45,521 bases of DNA from Pirellulaceae bacterium (GTDB taxonomy: Bacteria; Planctomycetota; Planctomycetia; Pirellulales; Pirellulaceae), in the NCBI GenBank assembly GCA_026004775.1, contig BPJU01000028.1:1-45521 (forward strand), read 5' to 3'. Of the stretch, positions 36,026 through 45,234 are shown piece after piece. The notes beneath the pieces were generated by a model. It had not been told where the DNA came from. It did no database searches and saw nothing but the letters and a program-made list of their open reading frames with translations. Position 1 is the first letter of the stretch, and each line of letters opens with the position of its first letter. A program made the translations under genes and the position numbers.

Positions 36026-36041
36026 CGACACCGCGGTGTCG
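36026..36041. repeat. Perfect 16-bp palindrome
   Basis: CGACACCGCGGTGTCG reads the same on both strands with no mismatch or spacer. It could be a binding site for a dimeric regulator or another REP-like unit. It lies about 355 bases before rpsD. Two AATGACC direct repeats follow within 35 bases. Confidence 0.55.
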
Positions 36042-36259
36042 AGTGCCAAATGACCGACTGGCGAATGACCACGTCGCACGGTAGCGGCATACGCAAATCC
36101 TTCCAACCAGAAATCATTCTGTGACGAAGCACTACGGGGCACCAGTCAAAGGAAAAAGAGCTCCCTCGGCAGGCATCTCCCCTTGCCAATTCTCAACTTA
36201 TGCGGCAGGATTTAGGGTTTACAGGTGGAAGGGACGGACCGGGGCTCTATCCAGGGCCC

Positions 36260-36314
36260 CGCCTGCGGTAGGCGTAGATGGGATAGGACTGTGCGCGGTC
36301 CTTCGCGCTGTCCT
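36260..36314 (+). promoter_or_regulatory. Structured leader upstream of rpsD, possible S4 autoregulatory site
   Basis: Two stems are visible. The first is CGCCT-GCGGT-AGGCG (36260-36274). The longer one pairs AGGAC and GCGCG (36285-36297) with CGCGC and GTCCT (36304-36314) across a small internal loop. They end about 80 bases before the rpsD start codon. Ribosomal protein S4 represses its own mRNA through leader structures in several bacteria; this one has no recognised match, so the role is a hypothesis. Confidence 0.35.
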
Positions 36315-36396
36315 TGGTATAGATGCCTTGGCCGCTCGGTAAACAGACCAGCGCACGGCATAGAGATGCAGGGTATTGACGGAGGAGAAACGCCGT

Positions 36397-37011
36397 ATGG
36401 GGCGGTACACGGGACCCAAAGCGAGAGTCAACCGCCGGTTGAACACGATGGTTTACGAAAACCGCGGTGCAGTAAAGGCCCATCAGCGGCGCGAGCAGCC
36501 GCCGGGGATGCATATCCGAGCCGGTCGTCTGTCCGAATACGGACAGGCGCTTCAGGAGAAGCAACGGATCAAGCACTATTACGGGCTGGGTGAGCGCCAG
36601 TTGCGGCGTTTTTTCGAGATCGCATCGAAGCGTCCCGGAAATACCGGTGAAACGTTGCTGATCATGTGCGAGCAGCGACTGGATAATGTGATCCGTCGAG
36701 CGGGCTTTGCCCAGACGCGGCCTCAGGCACGTCAAGGCGTGGTCCACGGACATTTCCAGGTCAACGGACACAAGGTGGATTGTCCGTCTTATTTGGTGCG
36801 CCCCGGCGATGTCATCACCGTGAAACCTCGGCCGAACCTGCTCAAGCTTTACCGCGAGCGGGTGGAAGAGCCGAAAGAGAACGTAGTTCCCGAATGGTTG
36901 GCCGTGGACACGGGCGAACTGAAAATTACGGTCGTCGGCGTGCCCGGTCCAGAAGATACCAGTTGCCCGGTCAAGAATGTGAATCTGGTGACCGAGTTCC
37001 TTACGCGGTAG
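36397..37011 (+). CDS. rpsD: 30S ribosomal protein S4
   Basis: A 204-residue primary 16S rRNA-binding protein of the small subunit. It starts MGRYTGPKARVNRRLN, has the helical N-domain (QEKQRIKHYYGLGERQLRRF) and an S4 RNA-binding domain (QRLDNVIRRAGFAQTRPQAR, then HGHFQVNGHKVDCPSYLVRPGD, given in two parts: HGHFQVNGHKVD and CPSYLVRPGD). No zinc-binding cysteines are found at the N-terminus, so it is the C-minus type. GGAGGAG lies 9 bases before ATG 36397; an upstream in-frame TTG is not needed. It stands alone, not inside an S13-S11-rpoA operon. Confidence 0.97.
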   Translation: MGRYTGPKARVNRRLNTMVYENRGAVKAHQRREQPPGMHIRAGRLSEYGQALQEKQRIKHYYGLGERQLRRFFEIASKRPGNTGETLLIMCEQRLDNVIRRAGFAQTRPQARQGVVHGHFQVNGHKVDCPSYLVRPGDVITVKPRPNLLKLYRERVEEPKENVVPEWLAVDTGELKITVVGVPGPEDTSCPVKNVNLVTEFLTR

Positions 37012-37208
37012 CCTCCATTTGGACGATGGTCCTACCGTGCTCGCCGGGAACCGCGAGTTGGCCGCGGCGTCCAGTAGATTACCTCGCCCTGGCACGGGCA
37101 GCGGGCGGCGGGCCCGGTAGGGCAGGCGGCGCGCCCTTGCTGGCGATTTGAGCCCGGTTCGAATTCTGCTCTTGACAAGGCGCGGGAGATCAAAAGAAGG
37201 ATTGCCAC

Positions 37209-38648
37209 ATGCATACACAGCTTGCCGTGCTCGGCGGCGGCCCAGGAGGCTACACGGCCGCTTTCCTGGCAGCCGATCTGGGGGCTGAAGTGACACTGGT
37301 GGAAGCCGACCCACGGCTGGGAGGTACGTGCCTGCTGCGAGGCTGCATTCCTTCGAAAGCTCTTCTGCATGTGGCCTTCCTGATCGGTGAAATAGAACAA
37401 CTGGCCGGCGACTGGGGAGTATCGTACCAGAAGTCCGGTATCGACTTGGATAAACTCCGCCAGCGCAAGAACCAGATCATCGCCACGTTGTCTGCCGGGC
37501 TGAAGCAACTGGCTCGCCGGCGCAACGTCCGCGTCGTCCACGCCCGCGGAGTGCTCCAAGACGCGGCAACTTTGCGTCTGGAAGGCGACGATCCCTCGAT
37601 CCCGGACGATCGATTGCTCTCCTTCGACTCCCTGATTCTGGCCACTGGCTCGCTCCCCGCTCGGCCTCCCATCCTGGGTGTCGATTCACCGGGTGTCTTC
37701 GACTCGACGGGAGCCCTGGAACTGCCTGATCTTCCCGGGTCGCTGTTGGTGGTCGGTGGAGGCTACATCGGCCTTGAGCTAGGGACCGTCTATGCGCGGT
37801 TGGGAACAGCGGTGTCGGTAGTGGAATTGACCGAGGGCCTGTTGCCCGGGGTAGATCGCGACCTGGTACGGCCTTTGGAGAAGCGACTACATCGTCTGTT
37901 CGACGGCCGGATTTATCTCAACACGCGGCTTGGGTCGATCGCTCGGGATGGCGACAAGTTCGTGGCGACGTTCGAAGGGCCGGGCAAATTTGGTGTCGAA
38001 CGATTCGATCGGGTGCTGGTGGCCACGGGGCGGCGTCCGGCCACGTCCGGCTTGGGGCTGGAGAAAGCCGGGGTGCGCGTGGATGAACGAGGTTTCGTCC
38101 GGCACGACGGCTCGATGCGAACGGACAACCCGCGCATTTGGGTTATCGGTGACGCGGCCGGTGAACCGATGTTGGCGCATAAGGCGGTGCATGAAGCACG
38201 TGTGGCTGTAGAGAGTATCTTAGGTGAGCCGGCGGCATTTGACAAAGTCGCTATCCCGGCTGTGGTGTTTACGGATCCGGAGATCGCCTGGACCGGCCTG
38301 ACTGAAGAAGCGGCCAAGCGGGAGCAGGTGCCGTACGAGGTGTTTACTTACCCATGGGCTGCCAGCGGTCGGGCCCAGGCGATCGGACGTACCGAAGGGC
38401 TCACCAAATGGCTGGTCGACCCGGCCTCGCAACGCCTGCTTGGATGTGGCATCGTCGGCCCCGGGGCAGGAGAACTAATAAGCGAAGCAACACTGGCCAT
38501 CGAAATGGGCTGTGAAGTACGCGATGTGGCCGACACTATCCACCCGCATCCGACCTTGAGTGAAACGTTGATGAACGCTGCCGAACTGTTTTTCGGGACG
38601 GCCACGGAAATCTATAAACCGCGCCGTGTGGCTCAGGAAAGTTCCTGA
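37209..38648 (+). CDS. lpdA: Dihydrolipoamide dehydrogenase (E3)
   Basis: A 479-residue flavoprotein that reoxidises dihydrolipoyl groups with NAD+. FAD-binding GGGPGGYTAA is at the N-terminus, the redox disulfide is C41 and C46 in GGTCLLRGCIPSK, the NAD-binding VVGGGYIGLELG lies mid-protein, the second FAD motif is VIGDAAG, and the active-site HPHPTLSE is near the C-terminus. The E1 and E2 genes of pyruvate dehydrogenase follow 49 bases downstream, so this is the E3 of that complex, and perhaps of 2-oxoglutarate dehydrogenase and glycine cleavage too. AAGGA precedes ATG 37209. Confidence 0.95.
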   Translation: MHTQLAVLGGGPGGYTAAFLAADLGAEVTLVEADPRLGGTCLLRGCIPSKALLHVAFLIGEIEQLAGDWGVSYQKSGIDLDKLRQRKNQIIATLSAGLKQLARRRNVRVVHARGVLQDAATLRLEGDDPSIPDDRLLSFDSLILATGSLPARPPILGVDSPGVFDSTGALELPDLPGSLLVVGGGYIGLELGTVYARLGTAVSVVELTEGLLPGVDRDLVRPLEKRLHRLFDGRIYLNTRLGSIARDGDKFVATFEGPGKFGVERFDRVLVATGRRPATSGLGLEKAGVRVDERGFVRHDGSMRTDNPRIWVIGDAAGEPMLAHKAVHEARVAVESILGEPAAFDKVAIPAVVFTDPEIAWTGLTEEAAKREQVPYEVFTYPWAASGRAQAIGRTEGLTKWLVDPASQRLLGCGIVGPGAGELISEATLAIEMGCEVRDVADTIHPHPTLSETLMNAAELFFGTATEIYKPRRVAQESS

Positions 38649-38697
38649 ACCGCCGGCCGATGGTCCCCAGACGCCCCTTTCCGAAGGAGCCTCGGTG

Positions 38698-41427
38698 ATG
38701 GACGAAGTCAATACGGCTCGCGGTCAAGTTGATCGCAGTCCCCTCACGCAGCCGCTGAATTCTTCCATCCACGATCCGGACCCGGCCGAAACCCAGGAAT
38801 GGCTCGAAGCGCTCGACTACGTCCTGCAAAGCAAGGGGCCGGATCGTGTCAAGTACTTGCTTACGCTGCTGGACCAACGGGCCCGGCAGGCGGGTGTGGA
38901 AGATATTCCCATCGCCATCAACACTCCCTATATCAACACCATCCCCGCCTCCAAACAGCCTCCCTATCCCGGCAATCGCGAAATCGAGCGGCGGATCAAA
39001 AGCATTGTGCGCTGGAATGCGATGGCAATGGTTTCCCGCCAGAACAAATTGGAGGAGGGCATCGGCGGGCATATCTCCACCTTTGCCTCGGCGGCCACCT
39101 TGTATGAAGTGGCGTTCAACCATTTTTTCCGGGGGCGAGGTCCGAGCGGGTATGACGGCGACCAGATCTATTTTCAAGGCCATGCTTCTCCAGGTATCTA
39201 TGCGCGTGCTTTTTTGGAGGGCCGGCTGACAGAAGAGCATCTGAAGAACTTCCGGCATGAGCTGCGCGACGCGCCCGGGCTTTCTTCGTATCCGCATCCC
39301 TGGCTGATGCCCGATTTTTGGGAATTTCCCACCGTATCGATGGGGTTGGGGCCGATCATGGCGATCTACCAGGCGCGCTTCAACCGCTATCTCCAGGACC
39401 GCGGAATCAAGAAGACGGATCACCAGCGCGTGTGGGCTTTTCTGGGGGACGGCGAGTGTGACGAGCCGGAAACGTTGGGAGCCATCACGCTGGCTGCTCG
39501 CGAGCAGTTGGATAATTTGGTTTTCGTCATCAACTGCAACCTCCAGCGGCTGGACGGCCCGGTACGTGGTAATGGCAAGATCATCCAGGAATTGGAAGCG
39601 CTTTTCCGCGGCGCCGGTTGGAATGTGATCAAAGTGATCTGGGGCGATGATTGGGACCCGTTGTTAGAAAAAGATCATACGGGGCTGCTGGTCAAACGCA
39701 TGGAAGAAGTCGTCGACGGGCAGTATCAAAAATACACGTGCATGCCGGGGTCGTACATCCGCGAGCATTTTTTTGGAAAATATCCGGAACTGCTCAAACT
39801 GGTCGCCAACTACTCTGACGAAAAGTTGGAAAAGATGCGCCGCGGCGGGCATGACCCCGAAAAAGTTTATGCCGCGTACAAAGCGGCGGTCGAATGCAAG
39901 GGCCGCCCCACGGTGATCCTTGCCAAGACGATCAAAGGATACGGCCTGGGTGAGGCAGGTGAGGGGCGGAACATCACGCACCAGCAGAAAAAATTGAATG
40001 AACAACAACTGCTGGAATTTCGCAGCCGGTTTGGCATTCCCATTTCGGACAAGGAAGTGGCGGACGCTCCCTTCTACAAGCCGGCTGCGGATAGCGTGGA
40101 GATGCGCTATTTGCGCGAGCGGCGGGAGGCTCTGGGTGGGTTTGTCCCCAGCCGGCCTACCACGCATCCCCGAACCGAAGTACCGACGCTCGACGAGTAC
40201 GCGGAATTCCTGGAAGGAAGCCAGGGCAAAGAGTTGTCGACTACGATGGCGGTAGTGCGGCTGCTCCGCAAATTGTGCCGCGATCCGAAGATTGGCCGTT
40301 ACATTGTCCCGATCGTGCCGGATGAATCGCGCACGTTCGGTATGGAAGGAATGTTCCGCGAAGTCGGCATCTATTCGCACGTCGGGCAATTATATGAACC
40401 GGTCGACTCCGACCAGTTTATGTATTATAAGGAAGCCAAGGACGGTCAGATCCTGGAAGAGGGGATCACGGAGGCCGGGGCGATGTCGTCGTTCATCGCT
40501 GCCGGTACGGCCTACGCCACACATGGCGTGAACATGATTCCCTTTTTCATCTTCTACTCGATGTTTGGCTTCCAGCGTGTAGGAGATCTGATTTGGGCGG
40601 CTGGAGATATTCGAGCCAAAGGGTTTTTGATCGGTGGCACGGCGGGCCGTACAACGCTCAGCGGCGAAGGTCTCCAGCATCAGGACGGCCACAGTCTTCT
40701 GCTGGCGAGCGTCTATCCAACGGTTCGGGCCTACGACCCGGCCTTCGCTTACGAATATGCTATCATCGTCCTGGACGGACTGCGCCGGCTGTACCAGGAA
40801 GGCGAGACTGCTATGTACTATTTGACGGCCGAGAATGAGAACTACCCGATGCCGGCCGCCCCGGAAGGCGTGCAGGAAGGAGTGATTCGCGGCATCTACC
40901 CGTTCTCCACTTGGCACGTCGAAGGCTCCAACTTGTCGGTCGAGTTGTTCGGCAGCGGTGCTATCCTTCGCTGTGTGCTGGAAGCCCAGCAACTGTTGGC
41001 TGAACGATTCCAAGTTTCCAGCACCGTATGGAGCGTCACCAGTTATGGCCAATTACGCCGCGATGCCCTGGCCGCCGAACGCTGGAACATGCTCCACCCG
41101 ACCGAGCCGCCTCGGCAGCCGTATGTGCAACAGGTTCTCGCCGGGCACAGCGGCCCGTTCATCGCGGCGTCTGACTATGTGCGAGCCGTGCCGGAACAGA
41201 TCACGCGCTGGATCCCGGGCGATTATTTCGTCCTGGGCACAGACGGTTTCGGCCGCAGTGAGAACCGTACCCGGCTTCGCCGGTTTTTCGAAGTCGACGC
41301 CCAATGCATCACGATAGCCGCGTTGTATCGGTTGAGCCGATTGGGCAGGATATCGCCTCAGATGGTGGCCGATGCAATTCGGCAGTTGGATGTAGATCCG
41401 GAAAAAGTGGACCCGGCCACGGCATAA
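38698..41427 (+). CDS. aceE: Pyruvate dehydrogenase E1 component, homodimeric type
   Basis: A 909-residue thiamine diphosphate enzyme that decarboxylates pyruvate and acetylates the lipoyl group of E2. It is the single-chain AceE type, not the alpha/beta type. The ThDP-binding motif is GDGECDEPETLGAITL ending about 30 residues on in NCNLQRLDGPV. Other AceE stretches are SRQNKLEEGIGGHISTFASA (38-residue N-terminal region aside), FQGHASPGIYARAFLEGRL and, in the pyrimidine domain, GRTTLSGEGLQHQDGHS. Length is close to the E. coli enzyme (887). GAAGGAG precedes ATG 38698, with 49 bases from lpdA. The extra N-terminal 25 residues are weakly conserved. Confidence 0.96.
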   Translation: MDEVNTARGQVDRSPLTQPLNSSIHDPDPAETQEWLEALDYVLQSKGPDRVKYLLTLLDQRARQAGVEDIPIAINTPYINTIPASKQPPYPGNREIERRIKSIVRWNAMAMVSRQNKLEEGIGGHISTFASAATLYEVAFNHFFRGRGPSGYDGDQIYFQGHASPGIYARAFLEGRLTEEHLKNFRHELRDAPGLSSYPHPWLMPDFWEFPTVSMGLGPIMAIYQARFNRYLQDRGIKKTDHQRVWAFLGDGECDEPETLGAITLAAREQLDNLVFVINCNLQRLDGPVRGNGKIIQELEALFRGAGWNVIKVIWGDDWDPLLEKDHTGLLVKRMEEVVDGQYQKYTCMPGSYIREHFFGKYPELLKLVANYSDEKLEKMRRGGHDPEKVYAAYKAAVECKGRPTVILAKTIKGYGLGEAGEGRNITHQQKKLNEQQLLEFRSRFGIPISDKEVADAPFYKPAADSVEMRYLRERREALGGFVPSRPTTHPRTEVPTLDEYAEFLEGSQGKELSTTMAVVRLLRKLCRDPKIGRYIVPIVPDESRTFGMEGMFREVGIYSHVGQLYEPVDSDQFMYYKEAKDGQILEEGITEAGAMSSFIAAGTAYATHGVNMIPFFIFYSMFGFQRVGDLIWAAGDIRAKGFLIGGTAGRTTLSGEGLQHQDGHSLLLASVYPTVRAYDPAFAYEYAIIVLDGLRRLYQEGETAMYYLTAENENYPMPAAPEGVQEGVIRGIYPFSTWHVEGSNLSVELFGSGAILRCVLEAQQLLAERFQVSSTVWSVTSYGQLRRDALAAERWNMLHPTEPPRQPYVQQVLAGHSGPFIAASDYVRAVPEQITRWIPGDYFVLGTDGFGRSENRTRLRRFFEVDAQCITIAALYRLSRLGRISPQMVADAIRQLDVDPEKVDPATA

Positions 41428-41506
41428 TATCGTGATCGGGGTTGCGGACACAAAAACATTCCAGCCGAGTGGCGCTGGTTCGCTTTCTGGGAGGCAATTG
41501 CGAGCG

Positions 41507-42901
41507 ATGGCGATCGACGTTCCACTGCCGGAATTGGGTGAAGGAGTCGACTCGGCTGATGTGCTGGAGGTACTGGTGGCCGAGGGCGACCGACTGGAAA
41601 AAGACCAGGGCATCGTCGAGATCGAAACGGACAAGGCGACCGTCACCGTGCCGACTCCGCATGCCGGAGTGGTACGCAAAGTGCACGTGCAGCGAGGCCA
41701 AGCGATACGCCCTGGGGCTATCCTGATCACGATCGATCCGGTTAGCTCCCCCAAGGAGGCTCCTGCCGGAAGTCCCCCCAAGGAAGAGCCGGTAGCAACT
41801 TCCTCCCATACGGGCGTGCCGATTAGTTCCAAGACTGCTCCTGTAAGTGAGCCTGCCGCCGGTGTTGCTCCACCGCCAAAGGTCGGCAGACCTGTTTCGG
41901 AACCTGTAGCCGAGCCGCCCGCTGCGGCTCATCGGCCCACCTCCGCCAAAGTACCCGAACCGGCAGGGGCGCCGTTGACGAGCGGCTTACCCCCCGTGCA
42001 ACCGTCGTCCGCCCCAACCTTGCCGCCGGTGCCGGCCGGCCCGGCTATTCGGCGTTTTGCTCGAGAAGTCGGCGTCGACCTGCGGCGCGTCAAAGGGACC
42101 GGACCAGGGGGCCGGATCACTCGTGAAGATGTGCTGGAGGTGGTGCGGGCGGCCAGCCAGGCTCTAGGAGCCAAGGCGGCGACGGCCAGCGATGCTTGGG
42201 GGCCGATTCGCGTGGAACGGCTCAGCAAAATCCGGCGCACCATCGCCGAAAAAATGCATGCTTCGTGGACGACCGTCCCCCGAGTAACCAATTTCGATGA
42301 CGCGGACGTCACGGAGCTGGAACGCATCCGGCAAGCCAGTAAGGCCGATTATGCCAGCAAGGGGATCAAGCTGACGGCTTTGCCGTTCGTGATCAAGGCG
42401 GTCGCCATGGCCCTGCGGGCGCATCCGCAGTTGAACGCTTCCTTGGATTTGGAACACGACCAGGTGATTTTCAAGGAATACGTGCATATCGGTGTAGCGG
42501 TCGATTCCGAGCGAGGCTTGGTCGTACCGGTGTTGCGCGACGCGGATCAGAAATCGATCCCGGAAATCGCCCGCTGCCTTGCCCAGTTGGCGGAAAAAGT
42601 CCGCAACAACGATTACACGGTAGACGACCTTCGCGGCGGCACGTTCACGGTCAGCAACCTGGGGGCCATCGGCGGGACATACTCGACACCCATCGTCAAC
42701 GTTCCGGAGGTTGCCATTCTGTTGGTGGGCCGGTCGCGAAAGATGCCGGTGGTTGTCGACGACCAGATCGCCATCCGATTGATGATGCCCTTGAGCCTAT
42801 CGTACGATCATCGGCTGGTGGATGGTGCGGCTGCCGCTCGGTTCTTGAATGACGTCATCGGTTATCTCGAAACGCCCAGCCGGTTGCTGCTGGCTCCGTG
42901 A
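41507..42901 (+). CDS. aceF: Pyruvate dehydrogenase E2, dihydrolipoamide acetyltransferase
   Basis: A 464-residue core protein of the PDH complex that passes the acetyl group to CoA. It has one lipoyl domain (residues 1-75, lipoylated K43 in EIETDKATV), a long Pro/Ala linker (about 80-175), one E1/E3-binding domain (IRRFAREVGVDLRRVKGTGP) and the catalytic domain with SYDHRLVDGA (H435, D439). Many gamma-proteobacterial AceF proteins carry three lipoyl domains; this one has one. ATG 41507 opens directly on the lipoyl domain; GGGAGG stands about 12 bases before it. An upstream in-frame GTG at 41432 would add 25 unlikely residues. Confidence 0.95.
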   Translation: MAIDVPLPELGEGVDSADVLEVLVAEGDRLEKDQGIVEIETDKATVTVPTPHAGVVRKVHVQRGQAIRPGAILITIDPVSSPKEAPAGSPPKEEPVATSSHTGVPISSKTAPVSEPAAGVAPPPKVGRPVSEPVAEPPAAAHRPTSAKVPEPAGAPLTSGLPPVQPSSAPTLPPVPAGPAIRRFAREVGVDLRRVKGTGPGGRITREDVLEVVRAASQALGAKAATASDAWGPIRVERLSKIRRTIAEKMHASWTTVPRVTNFDDADVTELERIRQASKADYASKGIKLTALPFVIKAVAMALRAHPQLNASLDLEHDQVIFKEYVHIGVAVDSERGLVVPVLRDADQKSIPEIARCLAQLAEKVRNNDYTVDDLRGGTFTVSNLGAIGGTYSTPIVNVPEVAILLVGRSRKMPVVVDDQIAIRLMMPLSLSYDHRLVDGAAAARFLNDVIGYLETPSRLLLAP

Positions 42902-43006
42902 TTCTTCGCCGGTTGCGTCGGCTTGTCCGCTTCGGTCCAATATGTCTGGCACGAGCCGAGGGCTCGCGGCGCGCAGCCGTGCAGGCCATAGAGGAGTCGA
43001 AGGCGG

Positions 43007-44593
43007 ATGGCCATCCAAGAACAACCAGCCCGTGCATCGATCGCCACATGGGAGGCTCCCCCGAGGACAGTCGCCGGCATTCTTTACCGGCTGGGGCCTG
43101 GGCTGATCATCGCCGGCTCGATTGTGGGCTCGGGCGAGCTGATTGCCACAACCAAGACCGGTGCCGAAGCCGGCATGGCCCTGTTATGGCTGATCATCCT
43201 GGGCTGCGTGATCAAGGTTTTTGTTCAGGTCGAGTTCGGGCGCTTTTCGATCGTCAATGGCCTGACCACGATGGATGGTCTCAACCAGGTACCCGGCCCT
43301 CGCTTGGGAAGCGGCAACTGGATTGTGTGGTATTGGTTCATCATGTTCTTGGCCAGCATGGGACAACTGGGGGGTATCGTGGGAGGAGTGGGCCAAGCCA
43401 TGGCGATCAGCGTTCCGCTGACGGAAGCCGGGCGCCGATACAACCAGTATTTGGATGCCGCCAGCGAGCGGCAGGTGATTCAAGCAGAGTTGCGGCTGCT
43501 GCAGCGCCTGCCGGCAACTTCCGAGCGACAGCAGCGGATCACCAATCTGAAGAGAGGTTTGGAAAAGCTGGAACAATTCCTCAATCAGGATAGCCCACCG
43601 CCTGCCCAGGATTCCTACTTGTGGGCGACGTTGATTACCGTGGTGACGAGCGTCCTACTGGTATTGGGGCGATATGCCTTCATCCAGAATGCGGCCACAC
43701 TGATGGTTGCGATTTTCACGCTCTTGACCGTCATGACAGTGGCGATGCTCCAGATGAGCGACGTGTGGCATATCGGATGGGACCAGTTGCTGTACGGGCT
43801 GGGCTTTCATTTGCCGGAGGCGCCGGCGACGCGCACCAGCCACTTTTCCCCGCTGGGAACGGCTTTGGCCACCTTCGGGATTATCGGCGTCGGTGCCAGC
43901 GAATTGGTGGCTTATCCCTACTGGTGTCTGGAGAAAGGCTATGCGCGGTACACAGGACCGCGCGAAGCGTCTGACCAATGGGCCGAACGAGCTCGCGGTT
44001 GGATGCGCGTCATGCGCTGGGACGCCTTTTGTTCCCTGTTGATTTACACCTTCGCCACGGTCGCATTCTATCTTCTGGGAGCGGGCGTGCTGCACCGCTG
44101 CGGATTGAATCCCGAAAAAGACGAAATGATCCGCACCTTGTCGGTGATGTATGAGCCGGTATTCGGGCGCTGGGCAACCGTGTTGTTCCTGTTCGGCGCG
44201 TTTGCCGTGCTGTATTCGACGTTCTTTGTGGCGAATGCCAGTTTGGCTCGAGTGCTGGCCGACGTGCTGCGGGTGTTAGGGTTGGCGAGCACCACTGCCA
44301 TGGATTACCGGCGCCGGGTTTACGTCTTCTCCGGGGTGCTGCCTTTCGTTTGTCTGGTGATTTATCAATGGGTTCGCCAACCTGCGTTGCTGGTATTGAT
44401 AAGTGGGGTGGTACAAGCCGTGATGCTCCCGATGTTAGCTTGCGCGGCCATCTTCTTTCGCTATTATCGCTGCGACTCGCGTATCGCCCCCGGACGTTTC
44501 TGGGATGTGTGGTTGTGGATATCGGCAGCCGGAATGTCGGTGGCGGGCCTGTACGCGCTATGGGATACGTTGAGGAGCGCCGTTTCCCGCTAA
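43007..44593 (+). CDS. Nramp-superfamily transporter without DPGN and MPH motifs
   Basis: A membrane protein of 528 residues with about 11-12 helices and the Nramp/LeuT-like layout. TM1 reads GPGLIIAGSIVGSGELIATT where MntH has the DPGN metal site, and the TM6 region reads GIIGVGASELVAYPYW where MPH is expected. So both metal-binding motifs are replaced, each by a stretch containing S/G-E-L. A charged, coiled-coil-like insertion of about 65 residues (around 145-205, ERQVIQAELRLLQRLPATSE) separates two helices. Manganese or iron transport should not be assumed. It is 105 bases downstream of aceF; a small GC hairpin (42952-42966) lies between. AGGAG and AAGG precede ATG 43007. Confidence 0.8.
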   Translation: MAIQEQPARASIATWEAPPRTVAGILYRLGPGLIIAGSIVGSGELIATTKTGAEAGMALLWLIILGCVIKVFVQVEFGRFSIVNGLTTMDGLNQVPGPRLGSGNWIVWYWFIMFLASMGQLGGIVGGVGQAMAISVPLTEAGRRYNQYLDAASERQVIQAELRLLQRLPATSERQQRITNLKRGLEKLEQFLNQDSPPPAQDSYLWATLITVVTSVLLVLGRYAFIQNAATLMVAIFTLLTVMTVAMLQMSDVWHIGWDQLLYGLGFHLPEAPATRTSHFSPLGTALATFGIIGVGASELVAYPYWCLEKGYARYTGPREASDQWAERARGWMRVMRWDAFCSLLIYTFATVAFYLLGAGVLHRCGLNPEKDEMIRTLSVMYEPVFGRWATVLFLFGAFAVLYSTFFVANASLARVLADVLRVLGLASTTAMDYRRRVYVFSGVLPFVCLVIYQWVRQPALLVLISGVVQAVMLPMLACAAIFFRYYRCDSRIAPGRFWDVWLWISAAGMSVAGLYALWDTLRSAVSR

Positions 44594-44920
44594 CTCGTTC
44601 GTCGACCGGCCCAACATACATTTGGCTCGGCTATTTCCTGAATGTCGCTGATTCTCTTTCAACATCCGTACCTGGTACGCGCTCGGCATCCGACCACGGT
44701 CGCACGGCACCGAGGCTTGAGGGGGCTTTCGTGAAGCGCAGAACAAGTACCCCTTAAGCCGCAGGAATCCGTCTGTTTCTACGGATGTCGAGTCGGACAT
44801 CACCAGACGTACCGGCACATTTTCTCTAAACGTCAGCGTCTTCCCTGCCGATACAATCAGTGCAGTCTCTACGTCTCAATCTGCTTCGGTAGAGAGCCCG
44901 TGCTGAGGAGAGAAGCAACG
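44594..44920. other. Intergenic region with a palindrome and a hairpin
   Basis: About 330 bases without a credible gene. It contains the perfect 13-base palindrome CGTACCTGGTACG (44667-44679) and a hairpin ATCCGT/ACGGAT with an 8-base loop (44767-44786). Either could be a terminator for the transporter or a regulatory site; no T-tract follows. Confidence 0.45.
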
Positions 44921-45211
44921 ATGGGAGGACGCCGGGTGCGATGTGTTGGTAGATGGCTGCTGGGTGGATGGTTGCTAGCGGCAGGGCTGGGTTGCCGTGT
45001 TTGCCCGGTGCCGGCCGATTACAGTTACAACTATTACGGCGGCGCGGTTGCGCGGGCCAATCCGTACGAGGGCCGAGTCGGATCGGCATTTGACGACGGC
45101 AGTTGGCTTTCGGAGGAAGCCGTTCTCGATTCGGACTTGCCCCCCGAAGACGCCTACTTTGAAGCATCCTACCCGCCGGTCGACTCCGTCGATGTGGCGG
45201 TGGCGCCCTAA
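44921..45211 (+). CDS. Small predicted lipoprotein, tyrosine- and acid-rich
   Basis: A 96-residue protein with a basic start, a hydrophobic core and a lipobox (LAAGLGC). The mature part has a Tyr-rich stretch (DYSYNYYGGAV) and ends very acidic (SEEAVLDSDLPPEDAYFEAS). GAGGAGAG precedes ATG 44921; the seven in-frame residues before it are not needed. No family is recognised. Similar small Tyr-rich lipoproteins occur in planctomycetes, but I cannot name this one. Confidence 0.65.
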   Translation: MGGRRVRCVGRWLLGGWLLAAGLGCRVCPVPADYSYNYYGGAVARANPYEGRVGSAFDDGSWLSEEAVLDSDLPPEDAYFEASYPPVDSVDVAVAP

Positions 45212-45234
45212 GGCCGGGATCGGTTTTTGGCTCG

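Larger units (their letters stand above)
35569..36396. other. Long intergenic region with palindromes before rpsD
   Basis: About 830 bases between the RAYT-like gene and rpsD without a credible gene; short ORFs here are shadows, one of them made of the palindromic repeats. It contains the palindromes at 35821-35865 and 36026-36041 and, near its end, a structured leader before rpsD. The rpsD promoter should lie here but I could not fix it. Confidence 0.5.

Noticed and set aside
36376-36396. Upstream TTG start for rpsD
   Set aside because: The strong GGAGGAG lies after this TTG and before ATG 36397, which gives the standard S4 N-terminus.
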